From Ephydatia muelleri (lineage: Eukaryota; Porifera; Demospongiae; Spongillida; Spongillidae), in NCBI GenBank assembly GCA_013339895.1, contig JABACO010000011.1:6427527-6491526 (forward strand): DNA of 64,000 nt, in the 5' to 3' direction. Within the stretch, counting starts at the first letter, position 1. The number at the start of each line of letters is the position of its first letter. The notes below the pieces were generated by a model that did no database searches, was not told where the DNA came from, and saw only the letters and a list, made by a program, of their open reading frames with translations. Below are positions 1 to 12,489 of this stretch, one piece after another. Both the position numbers and the translations under genes were made by a program.

Positions 1-1298
1 AACTATGGCTACGTGACTGTGACAGTGGTGGTAATGATTGTGATGATAGTGATGGTGATGGTAGTGATGGTGATGGTAGTGATGGTGATAGTGATGAAGA
101 TAACAGATGAGGTCAACATGGATTATAGACTACATGTACATATAATTGTTGGGAAAAAGAAAAATTAACATCTTTATCAAAATATGTACAACTTCGAAAA
201 TGTCACTACATACTCTGACAAAAGAGAAGTGCAAACATACGCCATCAACGTTAGCCTCTCTCTTCAAAACCCAAACTCTCACACAAAATACGTCAGAGGC
301 TCTCAAGAGACCCAGGAGGCCAACACTAGTTCTCTCATCCTCAACCGTTGTAACCTGATCCAAGACCAACATCCTTACACACCTGGTGCAACATAACGAA
401 ACAACAGACAAAATGAGCCTCGTAACTAACTCCCAAGGGACAGGTGTAGACTCCCCGATCAGCACACGCAATCACTTTTTTTTTTTTTTTTTTAAATCAA
501 AAACAAACCATAATATAACAGAAAACAAAACAAAAAACGCACGTCGACTAGCTAATCTCTCACCTCCCATACCACCGTGCCTGGGACACAAAGGAATGGA
601 CTGAGCAGCTGCTCAATGCAAGCCCTCCCCTCCGTGGAATACTAATAGAATAACAAATTGTAACGAAACGAGAGAAACATGGAGCGTGGAACAGCTATCT
701 CCCAACGTACATTGAGGACGTGATACGAAAACGCCCGTGCGCGCATGCCTTAGCGCGCTCCCCCCTGGTAGACCCCCTTTCAGCTAGAAGATACCACGCT
801 ACCTAAGTGAAGAAATGCGAGGGAGAAAAAATAAAACGTTCAATAGGAGGTGGTGGTGGTGGTGTAGTGTTGACTTAGTTTAAGAAGCGAGCGAGCTAGA
901 GAGGATGGTTATTAGCGAGGTGTGTACGAAATAGACTAGTTCGGGGGCCAGTGTACCCAAGCCTGCCAATGAAACATGCCATTATAAATGCCGCACCGGG
1001 CTTTTGAATACGACGATAAGCTACCATTAAGAGTAAGAGAATGAGAAGAGGCCATATGCTATTCTTTGAAAACGCTACAATACCTTCGAGACGTGAAAGA
1101 ACATGGTGTGTGCAGAGTTCAGGCTACATTTAATACGTTTGAATGATAACAGATGAAGGCCCTTTGTATTAGTATATTGTTTAATATCAACAGCGTGTAA
1201 TTCACACATACGCACACCTTGTACCAACTCACCTGCCATCGCTTGTAAATGACGCAAATATTCACGTGACCCGCCAATTAGAAGCACGTGATTGTACG
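1..1298. other. Left-edge region without a supported gene
   Basis: It opens with an imperfect GAT/GGT trinucleotide-rich stretch (about 25-110) and has a T-run near 476-493. The open frames are short, have no recognisable domain and no splice chain that I trust. A minus-strand exon chain can be drawn through 880-1317, but it is probably a mirror of the PTB gene's 5' region. Confidence 0.4.
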
Positions 1299-4200
1299 AT
1301 GGCTGTTCGAAACACTCCTGAAGGTAACAACACATCTTTAATGATAAGATAGCAACGATAAGAAACCTAAATGTTATTATTATTTACATTTTGGTGAGTA
1401 GAATGCAATGAAATTTAATATGATCGCATGTTACATAGGGTTTGCATGTGGCAGCCCCACCCACTTACTTCTACTCGTTTCCAATTGCTATTCGCTCTTT
1501 TCAACGCACGCAAAATTCAGTTCGCAAGCTTGCGAAGGATTATATGATCGGAAAAACAGTTCAAGGCTAAGGTAAAGAGTTAAGTGGAGTGGTATGCGGG
1601 GATACTTTCCGCCGGGTATGACCGCGTCACACCCCTTCCCGCGCTAGTTCTTAGGGTCCTTGACAATCAGCGATGCAAAAGAGGATGCGGCAGACAGTCT
1701 TAAGTTTATCAGAGCTTCAGATTTGACTTCAGGAAATAAACAGCCAACTGTACTTGTAACCTTGAAGCTTAAGGGATATCGGTCTTTGCTGGACCAACAA
1801 AGGTAAGCCATCGCATGTGCTTTGTACTGCCGTATAAATGCATCACGCATGGTACCTACAGGGAAATAGCACACCTTTCCATGGCATATAAATCTCCTAC
1901 TGCACCGTTTGTTGTCATATGTATTGCACAAAATGTTTTTGCATTGCTAGCTCAGCATGGACGTTTATTTATATCATTGTTTATACAACTGAAGTGCAAT
2001 GTAAACTATTTCTACATGCATAACGTTTTACATACTGAATTATTATAAAAGACATATAAAGAAAGAAAAGCAAAACAATTGAAACGTTATACACGTGCAT
2101 GCATCGTGCATGGTGAAATATTTGGCTGACACATGCTCAGACAAAACCAAAATTAAAGACCAAACATTGTTGACTGAAGATGTGACGTTTGCTGTATTCA
2201 GTGAGCAACCAGACACCAGAACAGCTCAAATGACCGGATACTGTTAATATGGCTAATTATTAATTGTACTGGTTACTTTGTTATGTGGATAATTAAGTTA
2301 TCTGTATTAGTTACGGTATTCTATAGCTATAGATATAGTAGGAATTCCTGCAATGAGATGAAAAATGACACTCTGACCTAAACATAGCTTTAGATTGCTA
2401 AAAATTAATTTTGCTTTGCATGCATATAATATAATATACCATCAAAATGATAATTATGTATATAATTATCTTTTAATCTAAACTAGTTGGCAATTTTGGA
2501 GGCACCAATTGAAAGGGTGATATTTGTGTGCCATGATCCCGAGGACGTCACTGCATTTGGTGTTGTCATTAAGACACAGGACAGAGGTCTAAGGCTACAC
2601 GCTTTCCAGTCTGATGAAGCAACAGTAAGTCAGTGCAAATAACGTTGTAAACTGCAGTAGTCTCCAGTTTTCAACACTAGATGGAATGTGCATGGAACTA
2701 AATCGCTTTGTTTAGAAACCGGGCGATGTCGCTCGGATTCGAGACAAGGCTGAGTAGAATTAAGGAATAAATAGCTTGAGTGCATGGTTAATGTAGCTGT
2801 ATACATAACTTAACGTATGCATCTTTGTACTAATGGTCAAGGTCGTGTGTGTATATATGTGTTCTCTATTATTGCCTTTTTTTTAAATCTATAATAATAG
2901 GAACAAAACGACGTCTCAGTTTTCTATATCACAAGTTCACATGCAGCAGTATATACGTATAAAGTCAACGTGTATAGTGAGCAATTTTAAATGGCAGGAG
3001 AAAGTACTATATAACTAGCTAGTATCTGCGCTATATAGGTTATGCTTGTTTTGTGATTTAGCTCCTTTGAGACACTATGTATATAGTCGTCGAGAGCTCT
3101 CAGGTTCTACATAATGTAACAACCTTCGACCTTCTTGATCAGCTAGGTGTCCAGCTTTACTGATTTATATATGTACTTTATTGCAATCACTTTCACTTGC
3201 AGGCTATTTCATTTGTGCATTCCTCTCAAGAGCTCTTCCAACTCGCCCTCAAAATAGTGAAGGCCAAACAGAAACTCTACGAACAGGAGCAGCAAGTTGT
3301 TCAATCCGACCTACCCCCACCTTACGCCAGCATCGTATCTGGTAAGCCACTGCTGCATGAGGTTAATTGTTTGTGCATGCATGCAGAAAAGGAAGCTTAA
3401 GGGAAGTATTGTCACTTCTGATTGCCTTATGTGCCCCCTATAGGAACACGTCTGATAGCTGCCACCGCGATTGCACCAAACTCTACTTCAGAGGTAACAT
3501 CAAAACTCATGCATGCAGACAACCTTTTGACTGTACTGATCTATTATGTTTTTGTTTTTTTTAACCCATGGGCTTCGCGAGGCCTGTTATAGTACGTGTG
3601 CTGCATTTTGCCCGACTGCAATGCGCACGCTTTACACCACCTCTCATCATTCTAACGGCGCAGGCAATAGGAGACTTTTATATGGCGTGCATGCGATTTG
3701 TGTAATTATAGATTGAAAAAGAAGTGAGACGGGCTCGGGCTCGAGGTGAAAAGCTGGCTTCGCTAGGGCACCTTCGGTGCCACCCTAAGCATTAAACACT
3801 AAGGGCCTTTGGCCCACCCTAATATTTTTACTCTCTCCATCGCTACACCTAAATCCTTTTTGTACGCTTATATAGCGTGCACAACACTCACTAGCTGCGA
3901 AGTAGCATTTATTTCGTTTTCACTCTTTATAGGAACGAGCAACAACTGCAAGTGTATTACGAAGAAAGAAGACTTCTGTCGAAGGCACAAGTGCTGTAAG
4001 TGCAAAGACATTTTTTTTTTAGTACAATTATTATTTTAATCGGAAGGTTGAAAATTAATACCCAGCTTAACTATAGGTCGATAATCAGCTGTTCAGACAT
4101 AGTCGTGTATTTTGTGTGTGCTCATTTACATAGTAGTAATAGCGTGCATTACCTGCTGTGGTGCTGTGTACAATCTATATGTTTAGTATTATTGCTGTAT

Positions 4201-6437
4201 ATGTTACTTATATCACCTCGTGTAAAAAATAAAATAATGTTATCATTATTGTGATCCCGAACCAAGTTGAGAAGCGGTACAGGATTTGATGATGGAGCTG
4301 GACTACCGGAACTTACATGTGCATATTGAGATGTGTGTGTTTTGTGTGTGGGTGAGTCCCTATGTATGAATGTGTGTCTGTGTGTGCAGTAAAATCAATG
4401 TTTGTATGCGTATATATGTTTAGTGAGGTGTAATAATTATATAATTATGTTTTTATTATTATCGTATTATAATTTTTTGTATCTTATGTTCAGGTTCCCA
4501 GACCAGCTAGAAGGTCTTCTATGATCCTTACGGTAAGGACTGATTAAATCTCACTAAACGTAATTGGGATCGAAAAGGGATCTAACGCATACATGATAAA
4601 TTTTCCAGTGCGGCTTGCGTTGAAATGTAAGGCTAATTAAAAATTCAGTGCCTTACAACTGCATGACAGATACTTCAGAATCTCTATGTAGAGGACATTT
4701 CAAACTTATAAAAAAACTTGAAATCTTTAAAAAAACATGCGCTAGGTCCCTTTTCGCATCTGTGTTAAAAGTGCAGACGAAAAATTTAATAGGATGTATT
4801 ATTGCTATATAAATGTGCTCGCTACTTTCCAGAGAGAAGAGGCGTTCAATATTTTTCTTGTCTCCATTATACATAAATGCCTATTGTAAATCAGCTTGCA
4901 CTCTATCAGACCCTCCTTACAATTACGGTGAGAGTGCAGAGACTACGACTAGATCACGAAGACATTTAAGTCTGCAATTTGTGGCATCATTGGTCCTCCT
5001 GGGGGGAGGGGGGGGAGGGGGGGGGAGGGGGGGGGGTCATAATGCAGTATTGAATGGTGATCTCAGACTAGAATAAAACAAGTCCAACCTTCATTTTAGG
5101 ACCAGCAGAAGGAAGCACCCAAACTATTCAGGAGAGCAACTATGTACAGTGTAGTAAGTTCCACCATGCAAAAAAAGAGTGACCAAGAACAATCTTCACA
5201 TTTCAGGACCAGCAGAATGAAGCGAAGAGGAAAGAAAGCATACAGGCAATGTCTGTTCAGGCTCCCTTCTCTGGTTTAGATGGTGCATCCTCTCTCTTCT
5301 CTCCACCACGAAATGCTATAAGCTCCCCAGGAAGTGTCAGCCTCGGCTCAAGTGATGCCCACTATGCAAAAATTGGTGTGGCTGGGGCTTCGTCACCCCC
5401 ACAGGCTGGATTTATACCGCAGTGGCAGTCTTCTCCCCTCACAAAAAATACCTATCTGTCCCCAATTGGGCAGAACCAGTCTCCTCTCCTAGCAGGTTTA
5501 ACAGACTTAGATGCCTCACAGGCATCATTATCACTCCCCCAATCCTTTGTATAACTCAACAGCTCTAACCCCTAGTCCACAGAATGCAGCTGAGCCTTTT
5601 CCACTCACCTTGTTTCCATCTAATCAGCTTCCCACTATAAGCCCAAATCAAACATCCAACCAGAGTACCATCACAAGCCTTCAGATTGCAAGTCGTCAAA
5701 GGGTCAGAGCAACTGGTACTGATCATCTTCTTTCTGCACAGTTGGAAACAGGAGGTGAAGGGATTCAGCGAAACACATGCAAGGGTGTCAAAGCAATGTC
5801 CTCAATGGGAGCTGTAAATAATTTATCTCATACTAGTGCCGGGAGTTTGGAAGAGTGTGTTCCTCTTGACTCTGGTAGGCAGAGTGATTCTGGAAACTTC
5901 AAAAATGCATTTAAGGACAGTTTCCGGCCAGCACAAAGGCATAGCTCATCTGAGAACACTCAGCCACACACATCCAGTCAAGCAGCATTCAAGGGCGACC
6001 TCCCAATACAGTCTGGTCCCCATAATACCCATGCCCCAGCCAGCCCATTTGAAGATGACTTCCTACCAATACTCCAAGCAAATGGAAATGAGTCAAACTC
6101 CCCAGCCAATGCAACAACAAACTCCACTCCATCAGCAATAACACACATGTTTGAGGATAGTTTTACATCACCTCCTGCCCACCTTCTGACAGGAGACAGT
6201 TTCCAAACTTCCCAATCATTTGAAAACAGCTTCCAATCCTCTCTAACGTTCAATTCATTTGATGACAACTTTAACACTCTGGTGTCCCAAAATATAGAGC
6301 AGCAGCCCACATTTGAAAATGACTTTGGGACGTCTACCAATAGTACTTCATTCAATTTGAATCCAAATGCAGTACCAAACACCAAAAACATCAATCAACA
6401 GCTAAATGTAGGATTTGAGGATCACTTTGTGCAATAA
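1299..6437 (+). CDS. DAB-like PTB-domain endocytic adaptor with FxDxF motifs
   Basis: Exons read: 1299-1323, 1521-1558, 1648-1802, 2487-2624, 3203-3341, 3444-3493, 3933-3995, 4494-4532, 5100-5153, 5207-5548, 5583-6437, about 630 residues. The PTB domain runs from FLGSLTIS (exon 3) through APIERVIFVCHD and TAFGVVIK (exon 4) to SSQELFQLALK (exon 5), most like Disabled/DAB PTB domains. A PPPY motif follows. The last exon is Ser/Asn/Gln-rich and carries FKDSF, FEDDF, FEDSF, FDDNF and FEDHF plus FENSF and FENDF. FxDxF peptides are known ligands of the AP-2 alpha appendage, so a clathrin cargo-adaptor role is inferred. The first two exons are tentative. Exon 3 ends in phase 2 but exon 4 must start in phase 0, so a small exon of 3n+1 bases is probably missing from my model. 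The last intron would be only 34 bp. Confidence 0.72.
3767..3815. repeat. Pair of perfect short hairpins
   Basis: There are two perfect stem-loops: six-base arms around TTC at 3767-3781 and five-base arms around TTT at 3803-3815. Each is preceded by CTAG/CTAAG and followed by ACCCTAA, so the pair looks like a repeated module. It lies in a PTB-gene intron. Its function is unknown; it may be the end of a mobile element. Confidence 0.5.
4566..4758 (+). mobile_element. MITE-like element, copy A (intronic)
   Basis: It starts GGGATCGAAAAGGGATCTAA and ends GCTAGGTCCCTTTTCGCA, an imperfect inverted pair. The interior includes GGCTAATTAAAAATTCAG and TAGAGGACATTTCA, shared with copies at 6889, 37123 and 57789. 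The outermost bases of both termini are partly deleted. It lies between PTB-gene exons 4532 and 5100. No coding capacity is visible, so it would be non-autonomous. Confidence 0.75.
5549..5582 (+). other. Candidate 34-bp intron in the PTB-adaptor gene
   Basis: The frame carrying exon 5207-5548 reaches a stop at 5552. The downstream frame with all FxDxF motifs is offset by one. A GT...AG interval of 34 bp joins the two frames in phase 0 and contains CTAAC about 14 bases before the acceptor, like a branch site. The alternative is an assembly indel or a real frameshift. Confidence 0.5.
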
Positions 6438-7466
6438 AGCAGAGGAACAGTCCTTTTTGATTAAAATCTATAGACAACGTAAATTGTACTACTAGCATCA
6501 AATGCTTTCTTTTTTTTAAAAGACTCGTGCGTGACAGTGGCCCGCATCAGTGATAGATGCATGTCACAACTGATTCTACACTATAGCACACCTTTTCTAT
6601 ACATGGACTGGGAGAGGGAAATGAGACTAGTAATATTATATCACAATCGCAAATTTACGAGAACTGAAGTTATGGCGACAAAAGCGAGGCGTCACCTAGC
6701 CCGCATATAAGTACTGTACATTACAACAGCCTCACACTCATGCATACTAATGGTTTATGAAGTTGTGTCAGGATACTGATCGTAAACAAATTTCGGCCGA
6801 GTTTTCCTATAGCCAGAATTATACAGACTTACAAGTCGCACCAATAGTTGAACGCTTATCCAGTTTTCCTCTGGCCAAACTATAATATGGGATCGTTTCC
6901 GGAACTAACACGTTATTATTTTATTTTATTTTTTATTCTAGAAGTCTGGAATGTCCTCTACACATTGCACTGAGAATCAAAGTAGTTGTAAGGCTGTGAA
7001 TTTTTAATTAGCCATACATCGTACATTTAAACGCAAGCGCATACTGGAGATTTTCCCTTTTCGCGGAAATGATCCCATATATATAGGCTCGACTTTATAA
7101 AAGCATGAAACTTGAATTTATGTTGTTACAGCTAGTAGTAGCCTAGTACTTGTATACAATCAGTCATTTTAAGCCATGCAAAGCAATCCGCATGCATGCA
7201 GCTTACTCGGGCCAGTGCATGGCGTCGCGACATGAGAAAACTGCCGGTTAAAACTTATGCAGGCAATAAACAATACAAGAGACGTCCGAAGGGCCGCATG
7301 CATGCAGAGAAAGGGCGTATAACTGCGTACTATCTCTATAGATACATATGTAGGAATACCACATGCACTGATACTGATACAAGAGAAACGTCATTACACA
7401 TACGGTAGTGTTCATCTTTGGATAACCAAACCAATTCAACAATACACAGCGCGGAGTAGTGTGTTT
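6438..7466. other. Spacer between convergent genes
   Basis: This is the likely 3' UTR of the PTB gene followed by AT-rich spacer. The only structured item is the inverted-repeat element at 6889-7076. No coding exon is supported. Confidence 0.5.
6889..7076 (-). mobile_element. MITE-like element, copy B (most intact ends)
   Basis: The left end GGGATCGTTTCCGGAA and the right end TTTTCGCGGAAATGATCCC are inverted. ATAT flanks the left end and ATAT the right, consistent with a TA-type target duplication. The interior is in the opposite orientation to copies A and C (GTTGTAAGGCTGTGAATTTT, then TTAATTAGCC). Length is 188 bp with no open frame. Confidence 0.8.
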
Positions 7467-8129
7467 CTATGAGCTCATCGCCACCATAGTGCTGTTAAAC
7501 TTCGAGAAAGGGGAGCTGTTCCTGTGGAATGATCTCGTGTAGCCGATCACAGCGCTATAAGCGTTCGTCTTGGTGGCACTTAGCCTCTCTACACAGGAGG
7601 GGGGTTAAGGTTCAACACTGATCCGTGCAGCTTCACATCGTCGCTTACCCCTTCCTTCCCAGAAGTAGCTTACGTGTCCAACCCAAGACGAATTTTTAGA
7701 TGCATGGCAGTTCTGTGCGGACAGACCAAACGTTAATAAATAAATACAAACGCGCAATCGTTGGATCCATGGGAACAAAGTACAATAATGGCCCCAGCTA
7801 CACACTGTCCCTGCTTCATCGACAAATACGCGTGCATGTCCGGCGATGATTGCATATGTGTCATGACACGATAGCTCAGCCTCCATTTGACCAGTTTACC
7901 CTACCTGGATAATCAGCTTCCTGTTCTTCATGTCCAGCTGCCACGCGGGAACGTACCTTTTCGGGATCATAGGATGGTGGGCGGAGAACAAGCGGCGTTC
8001 GGTCTTTGCAAGCGCAGGTAGATCTCCCGTTGGCGCCACTGCTAAAGAGCCTGTCGCTTCCCCCGCAGAGTCTTCTTTGAGGCTAACCACAGGGGAGCTC
8101 CCCTTGGTAGCTCCGGCACTCGAAGACAT
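7467..8129 (-). CDS. Unrecognised small protein, 3 exons, 127 aa
   Basis: Exons (minus strand): 8129-7905, 7712-7674, 7586-7467. They join in frame (225+39+120 bp) to give 127 residues and a TAG stop. Exon 1 starts MSSSAGATKG, has a low-complexity Ser/Ala/Gly/Pro N-terminus and then a more structured stretch with HHPMIPKRYVPAW and NRKLIIQ. Exon 3 contains NAYSAVIGYTRSFHR and SPFSKFN. No signal peptide or membrane segment is visible. It lies 114 bp downstream of UGCG on the same strand. I do not recognise the family. The splice boundaries are canonical GT-AG, but the third acceptor is weak. Confidence 0.5.
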
Positions 8130-8243
8130 GAACTACAGCTTTCACAGCCGTTGCTATGGAAGTGTGATAATTCACGCGACGGTTTACGGTACGCTCGTCC
8201 CCATTATTAAAATATAAAACAAACGGAACCATTTGACACGCAA

Positions 8244-11200
8244 TCAGTCGAGCTTTACAGCTTTTCCTCCCATCTGTAGTCTGTACCTTGTGCCCCTCCA
8301 CACAACCTCCCTGCTCCACACTCCCTCCAGAAACAGAATGAAGGTCCACGCCTCTCTCAGCGTCCACGCCCCCAGCACCTTCCACCACGGGCCGACCACG
8401 CCTCCCTGCAGAAGACATTTGCAAGCGGGAATGCCATTATTACATCCATTATTACATCAGCATATTACCAAGGTTGAATGGGAGTCTCTAATAAGGGTAA
8501 GGTGAGGTAACATTTGCAGGGGGACACTCGGGTAGCTTACACAGATTTAGCAAAAAATTAGAGGAGGCCAATCCACACTATTAGGTGGCCCACTATTTGC
8601 AACATTTCTAACAAAGGGTGCTAACCATTGATTTATGTACAGTGGTTATCTCATACAAGGAATTGGAGACTTCTCCATCACACCTCCTACCTCTTCCCCA
8701 TACCTCCCACCTCCCACCTCTTCCCCATACCTCCCACCTCTTCCCCATACCTCCCACCTCTTCCCCATACCTCCCACCTTTTCCCCATACCTCACCAATG
8801 GTCAGACACAGTGGAGCTCACCCCACACCCTCCCACACTTCAAACAATGGTGATGAGTTCAAAGTAAAACCACACCCTCAGCTCCTCCCCATCCCTCAAT
8901 GATGATCAGGAGGAGGTCACAATAAGACCACACCTTCCCTCCTCCCCCGTCCCTCCTCTACCTCAATGATGGTCAGGAGGAGGAGGTCACTGCAGAGCCA
9001 CATACCCACGTGGAACACCATAAATCTGACCACACCCACACCAAAGAGGTGGGAGGTGGCCACTGATGTCAGTAACCCCAGTAGGAGGCACTCGGTGAAA
9101 GGCTCCAGAAGACCTGGCCAAGGCATCATGGTGGCACGTAGCCTACCCCACCTGGATGGGGAGGAGGGAAAGGCAGCATAGTCGAAGTAGGTTGTTGCTA
9201 TGACAACCAAATGGGTGTGTGGTCATGCCAATAGCATCTCATTGAGGGGCACCTATTGATCTTAAAGTCCCCTGACACAGCTGTTCAGCAATCATAGTAC
9301 GGTGCCAAGATGCTAATAAAAACATCTGATTCCTCCTACACACACACACACACACACGATCGAGAATCAATCACTCAATGTGCCTACCTTATGCACAAGC
9401 ATGCAGAGCTACGCAAGGTAGGTAAGCATAACACGAGTACACAAACCCAGTCCCTCCCTCCCCTTTCTCCCCTTCCCTGCCTCCCTCCTCCCTCACCCCC
9501 AGTTTCTACTGACCTCACCATACGTGCCTGGTATGAGGACAGTGTCCTGTCCCCTCCATTCTGCAGGGCTGGCATTGTACTCATCGCCAGCTTCCAGCGC
9601 CTGAGAGAAGGAATGACATCATCAACAAAAATGGCATCTGTTACACGCCACAAACAGCCTTACATTTTGCAAATAGGCTTTAAGACGAAGGGGAGTCCGT
9701 ATTTTGCTATAGTTTCGATAAATGAGGTAACCCAATTTGGTACATTTTCTTTTAAAAAATCAATAATAAATCCTCCAAATTCAGTCCCCGCACTGACCTT
9801 TTGGGAGAAAAATATTTATTTAAACTGAAAACTTAAGGACCGTCGAGTCATAGCATTCTCTCTATCAAAACTGTAACAGCAGTGCACCTTGTTCCAATCC
9901 AATTCCTTTTTTCAATACACAAATTTTGATTTAAATCATAACTCAAAATTTAGGGATATACCAATCATGAAATCAGACAACGCATACATAAGACTACACC
10001 AGACTACTCATAGACATGAATAAAAAATGAGACTCTAAATTGTACACCACTCACCTGGTCCAGAGTGCTTTGCCAATTGTAAAGTCTTCAGCCAGGTAGT
10101 CAGAGAAGTTGGCCAGCCCTCCCACCCCCTCCAGGGCTGTCCTCCTGATAAGCCACGACATCCCATTGGCACAGTTCTGTCCAAAATAATTCGCCACAAG
10201 GTAGACGCGCAAATGTTGGGTGCCGAAGTACACCTGAGACATGACAAAATGTGCAGCATATCGTATAATATACTGTACTGTATGATGCTAAAATTTATCT
10301 GAAATTGAAAATGTTTGTACTACATGTATAGATCATAGTATTAATATCCAATAATAATACATTATAACCACCTGCAATGAAAAAGCTAAGCTGGACATCC
10401 CTATACTCCTCTCCTCCTCCCCTCCCCCACCTCCTCTCTTCCCACTCCGTACCTTGTCCAGCAGTGCAGGAAAGCTGTCCACGTGCGTTCCTACATAGGG
10501 TGGCTGCAAATTAATATTAATGTTCGTTCATTCCTTTATATAGTCTTCCAAATACACTCATGGTGGCAACCTGCTCATATTTCTATCAGATAGCCACACA
10601 GGCACACACTACACAGGCACACACTACACACAGGCACACACTACACAGGCACACACTACACAGGCACACACTACACAGGCACACACTACACAGGCACACA
10701 CTACACAGGCACACACTACACAGGCACACACTACACAGGCACACACTACACAGGCACACACTACACAGGCACACACTACAGGACAAGCACACACCCCATG
10801 TCAAGGACATAATACACCCACAAGCAGGCACCTGATGGACCAATGCAACCTCAGGGCTTGCCATGTGTGACACCAGCTCATGTAACGTGTTAGGGAGTGC
10901 TGAAGGTGCTCAGGAAAAGTGGATGGGCATTAGAGGAGACAGTCACATGACGAGTGGGGAGGTAGTCACATGATGAGTGGGTAGTAGACAGAGGCAGTCA
11001 CATGACGATTGGATAGCAGATAGAGGCAGTCGCATGATGAGTGGTTAGTAGATAAAGGTAGTCACATGATGAGATAGAGGTAGTCACATGATGAGATAGA
11101 GGTAGTCACATGATGAGATGGAGGTAGTCACATGATGAGATGGAGGTAGTCACATGAGATGGTGTAGAGTCACATGATGAGATGGAGGTAGTCACATGAG

Positions 11201-11436
11201 ATGGTGTAGAGTCACATGATGAGATAGAGGTAGGCACAATAAATCAGCACCAGACAACATAATACATGTACATGTGCAAAGGAACAGACCTGCTATCCCA
11301 CTGTCACAAATCCATATAAGGTCGTACTGTGCTTGTCTATATGCTGGCATCATGTTGTTAATCTTGGGGTTCACACCCATTATCTCTCCACCTGGCAGAC
11401 AAGTACATTGCACAACAAACACATAAAAATACAGAA

Positions 11437-11505
<69 letters not shown>

Positions 11506-12489
11506 CACACACACACAACACACACACACACACACAAATACCCAAATACTTGCATGCATCCAAAAACACACAAATACATGCATACAAAATGCACAAATAC
11601 ATGTTAGCTATGTACACACAGATACATGCATGTGCAAATGCACACACACGAACACCCATGGGCACGTCATAATTAGTACGTTGTTTGAATGGAAGATTTC
11701 CTAAATGATATTTAGTTGCATTTCACACATTAAATCATGCCCTTAATTTCAAGTGTAGGTTTTATTATTTAAAACCGAAAATGAATGAATCCAACAGTAC
11801 ACAATTCAAGCATAGCTGAAATCCCATGGTCCCCTCCACCCACTCACCAACAAATACCTTGGCAGTAATGGTTGGGTACTGGCCTACCAGACCTCTCACA
11901 ACAGACATAGCAGGGCTGTTGTCTGGCTCTGCAATGCAGATGAGTAGCTCACACTGCAAACAGCAAAACAGGGTCAAACCCAACAGTACACGCCAAAGCC
12001 CCAACCCAGACACCTTGTCTTCGACCCCTTAATTCATCTATAAAGCGAGTTCTATCTGTTTAGTTACCCATCATTCAAACCCGTCCCTCCTCACCTTTGG
12101 ATAAGACAATTGAAAGAACGTTTCCAGATTTGCTTTCAGATTCGTATCGCAGCCAACGATAGGCTGGTGGCCAAAGGAATTAGAAAATAACGTCACGTTT
12201 TGGAACTAGCGACTGTCTAGCTTTTAAACCCTCTACCAACCTTAATGATAGAGACCCCAGGAAGTTCAAGAGCAGCAGCAGTACCCTTTTGCTGCCGTGA
12301 GTGTAGCCACCTTTTGCTGAAAGAGCACACACGTGTCCATAAATCAACACGATCCTTGATAGTTTAATGGCCTGGGCACTATTGCCTCACACACCCAAAG
12401 CCCAACGCAATACCATGTGCCGCCAACGTGTAGGTGCCGTAGAACGCCAGCATAATGACAGCAGCCGTCGTCACAACAGCTTCCATCAT
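8244..12489 (-). CDS. UGCG: Ceramide glucosyltransferase (UDP-glucose:ceramide), 394 aa
   Basis: It transfers glucose from UDP-glucose to ceramide, the first step of glycosphingolipid synthesis, at the Golgi membrane. Eleven exons (minus): 12489-12395, 12316-12241, 12163-12095, 11953-11848, 11391-11290, 10899-10832, 10503-10453, 10233-10055, 9600-9514, 9151-8962, 8405-8244. They total 1185 bp and 394 residues, the same length as I recall for the human enzyme. An N-terminal membrane segment precedes the GT2 domain. The D1 region [12 protein letters not shown]2 in WICDSG, D3 in YLAEDF and the RMVRW signature are all present, as is [11 protein letters not shown]. The C-terminus is hydrophobic and ends in [13 protein letters not shown]. 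Introns hold several minisatellites and a CA tract. Family identity is certain; exon 1 is the least certain part. Confidence 0.95.
8680..8790. repeat. About 21-bp tandem repeat in UGCG intron 10
   Basis: Roughly five imperfect units of CCTCTTCCCCATACCTCCCA lie between UGCG exons 10 and 11. All three forward frames stay open across the repeat, which creates spurious short open frames. Confidence 0.85.
10585..10790. repeat. 15-bp minisatellite in UGCG intron 6
   Basis: About 13 units of CACACACTACACAGG are almost perfectly conserved. The 15-bp period keeps reading frames open on both strands, giving artificial repetitive peptides. It lies between exons 10899-10832 and 10503-10453. Confidence 0.95.
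10925..11235. repeat. Degenerate minisatellite around GTCACATGATGAG in UGCG intron 5
   Basis: Units of about 20-25 bp with the core AGTCACATGATGAG are repeated around 13 times with varying linkers (GATGGAGGT, GATAGAGGT). It lies between exons 11391-11290 and 10899-10832. Confidence 0.85.
11436..11538. repeat. CA microsatellite in UGCG intron 4
   Basis: A (CA)n tract with a few ACAAC interruptions lies about 45 bp upstream (genomic plus) of UGCG exon 5. Frames here encode only poly-Thr/His or Cys/Val and are not genes. Confidence 0.95.

Noticed and set aside
880-1931. Minus-strand exon chain (ECFEQPSYNHVLLIGG... and TMRDAFIRQYKAH...)
   Set aside because: Phases close by chance, but the plus strand of 1648-1802 encodes a clear PTB first half (FLGSLTIS...), and no family fits the minus peptides.
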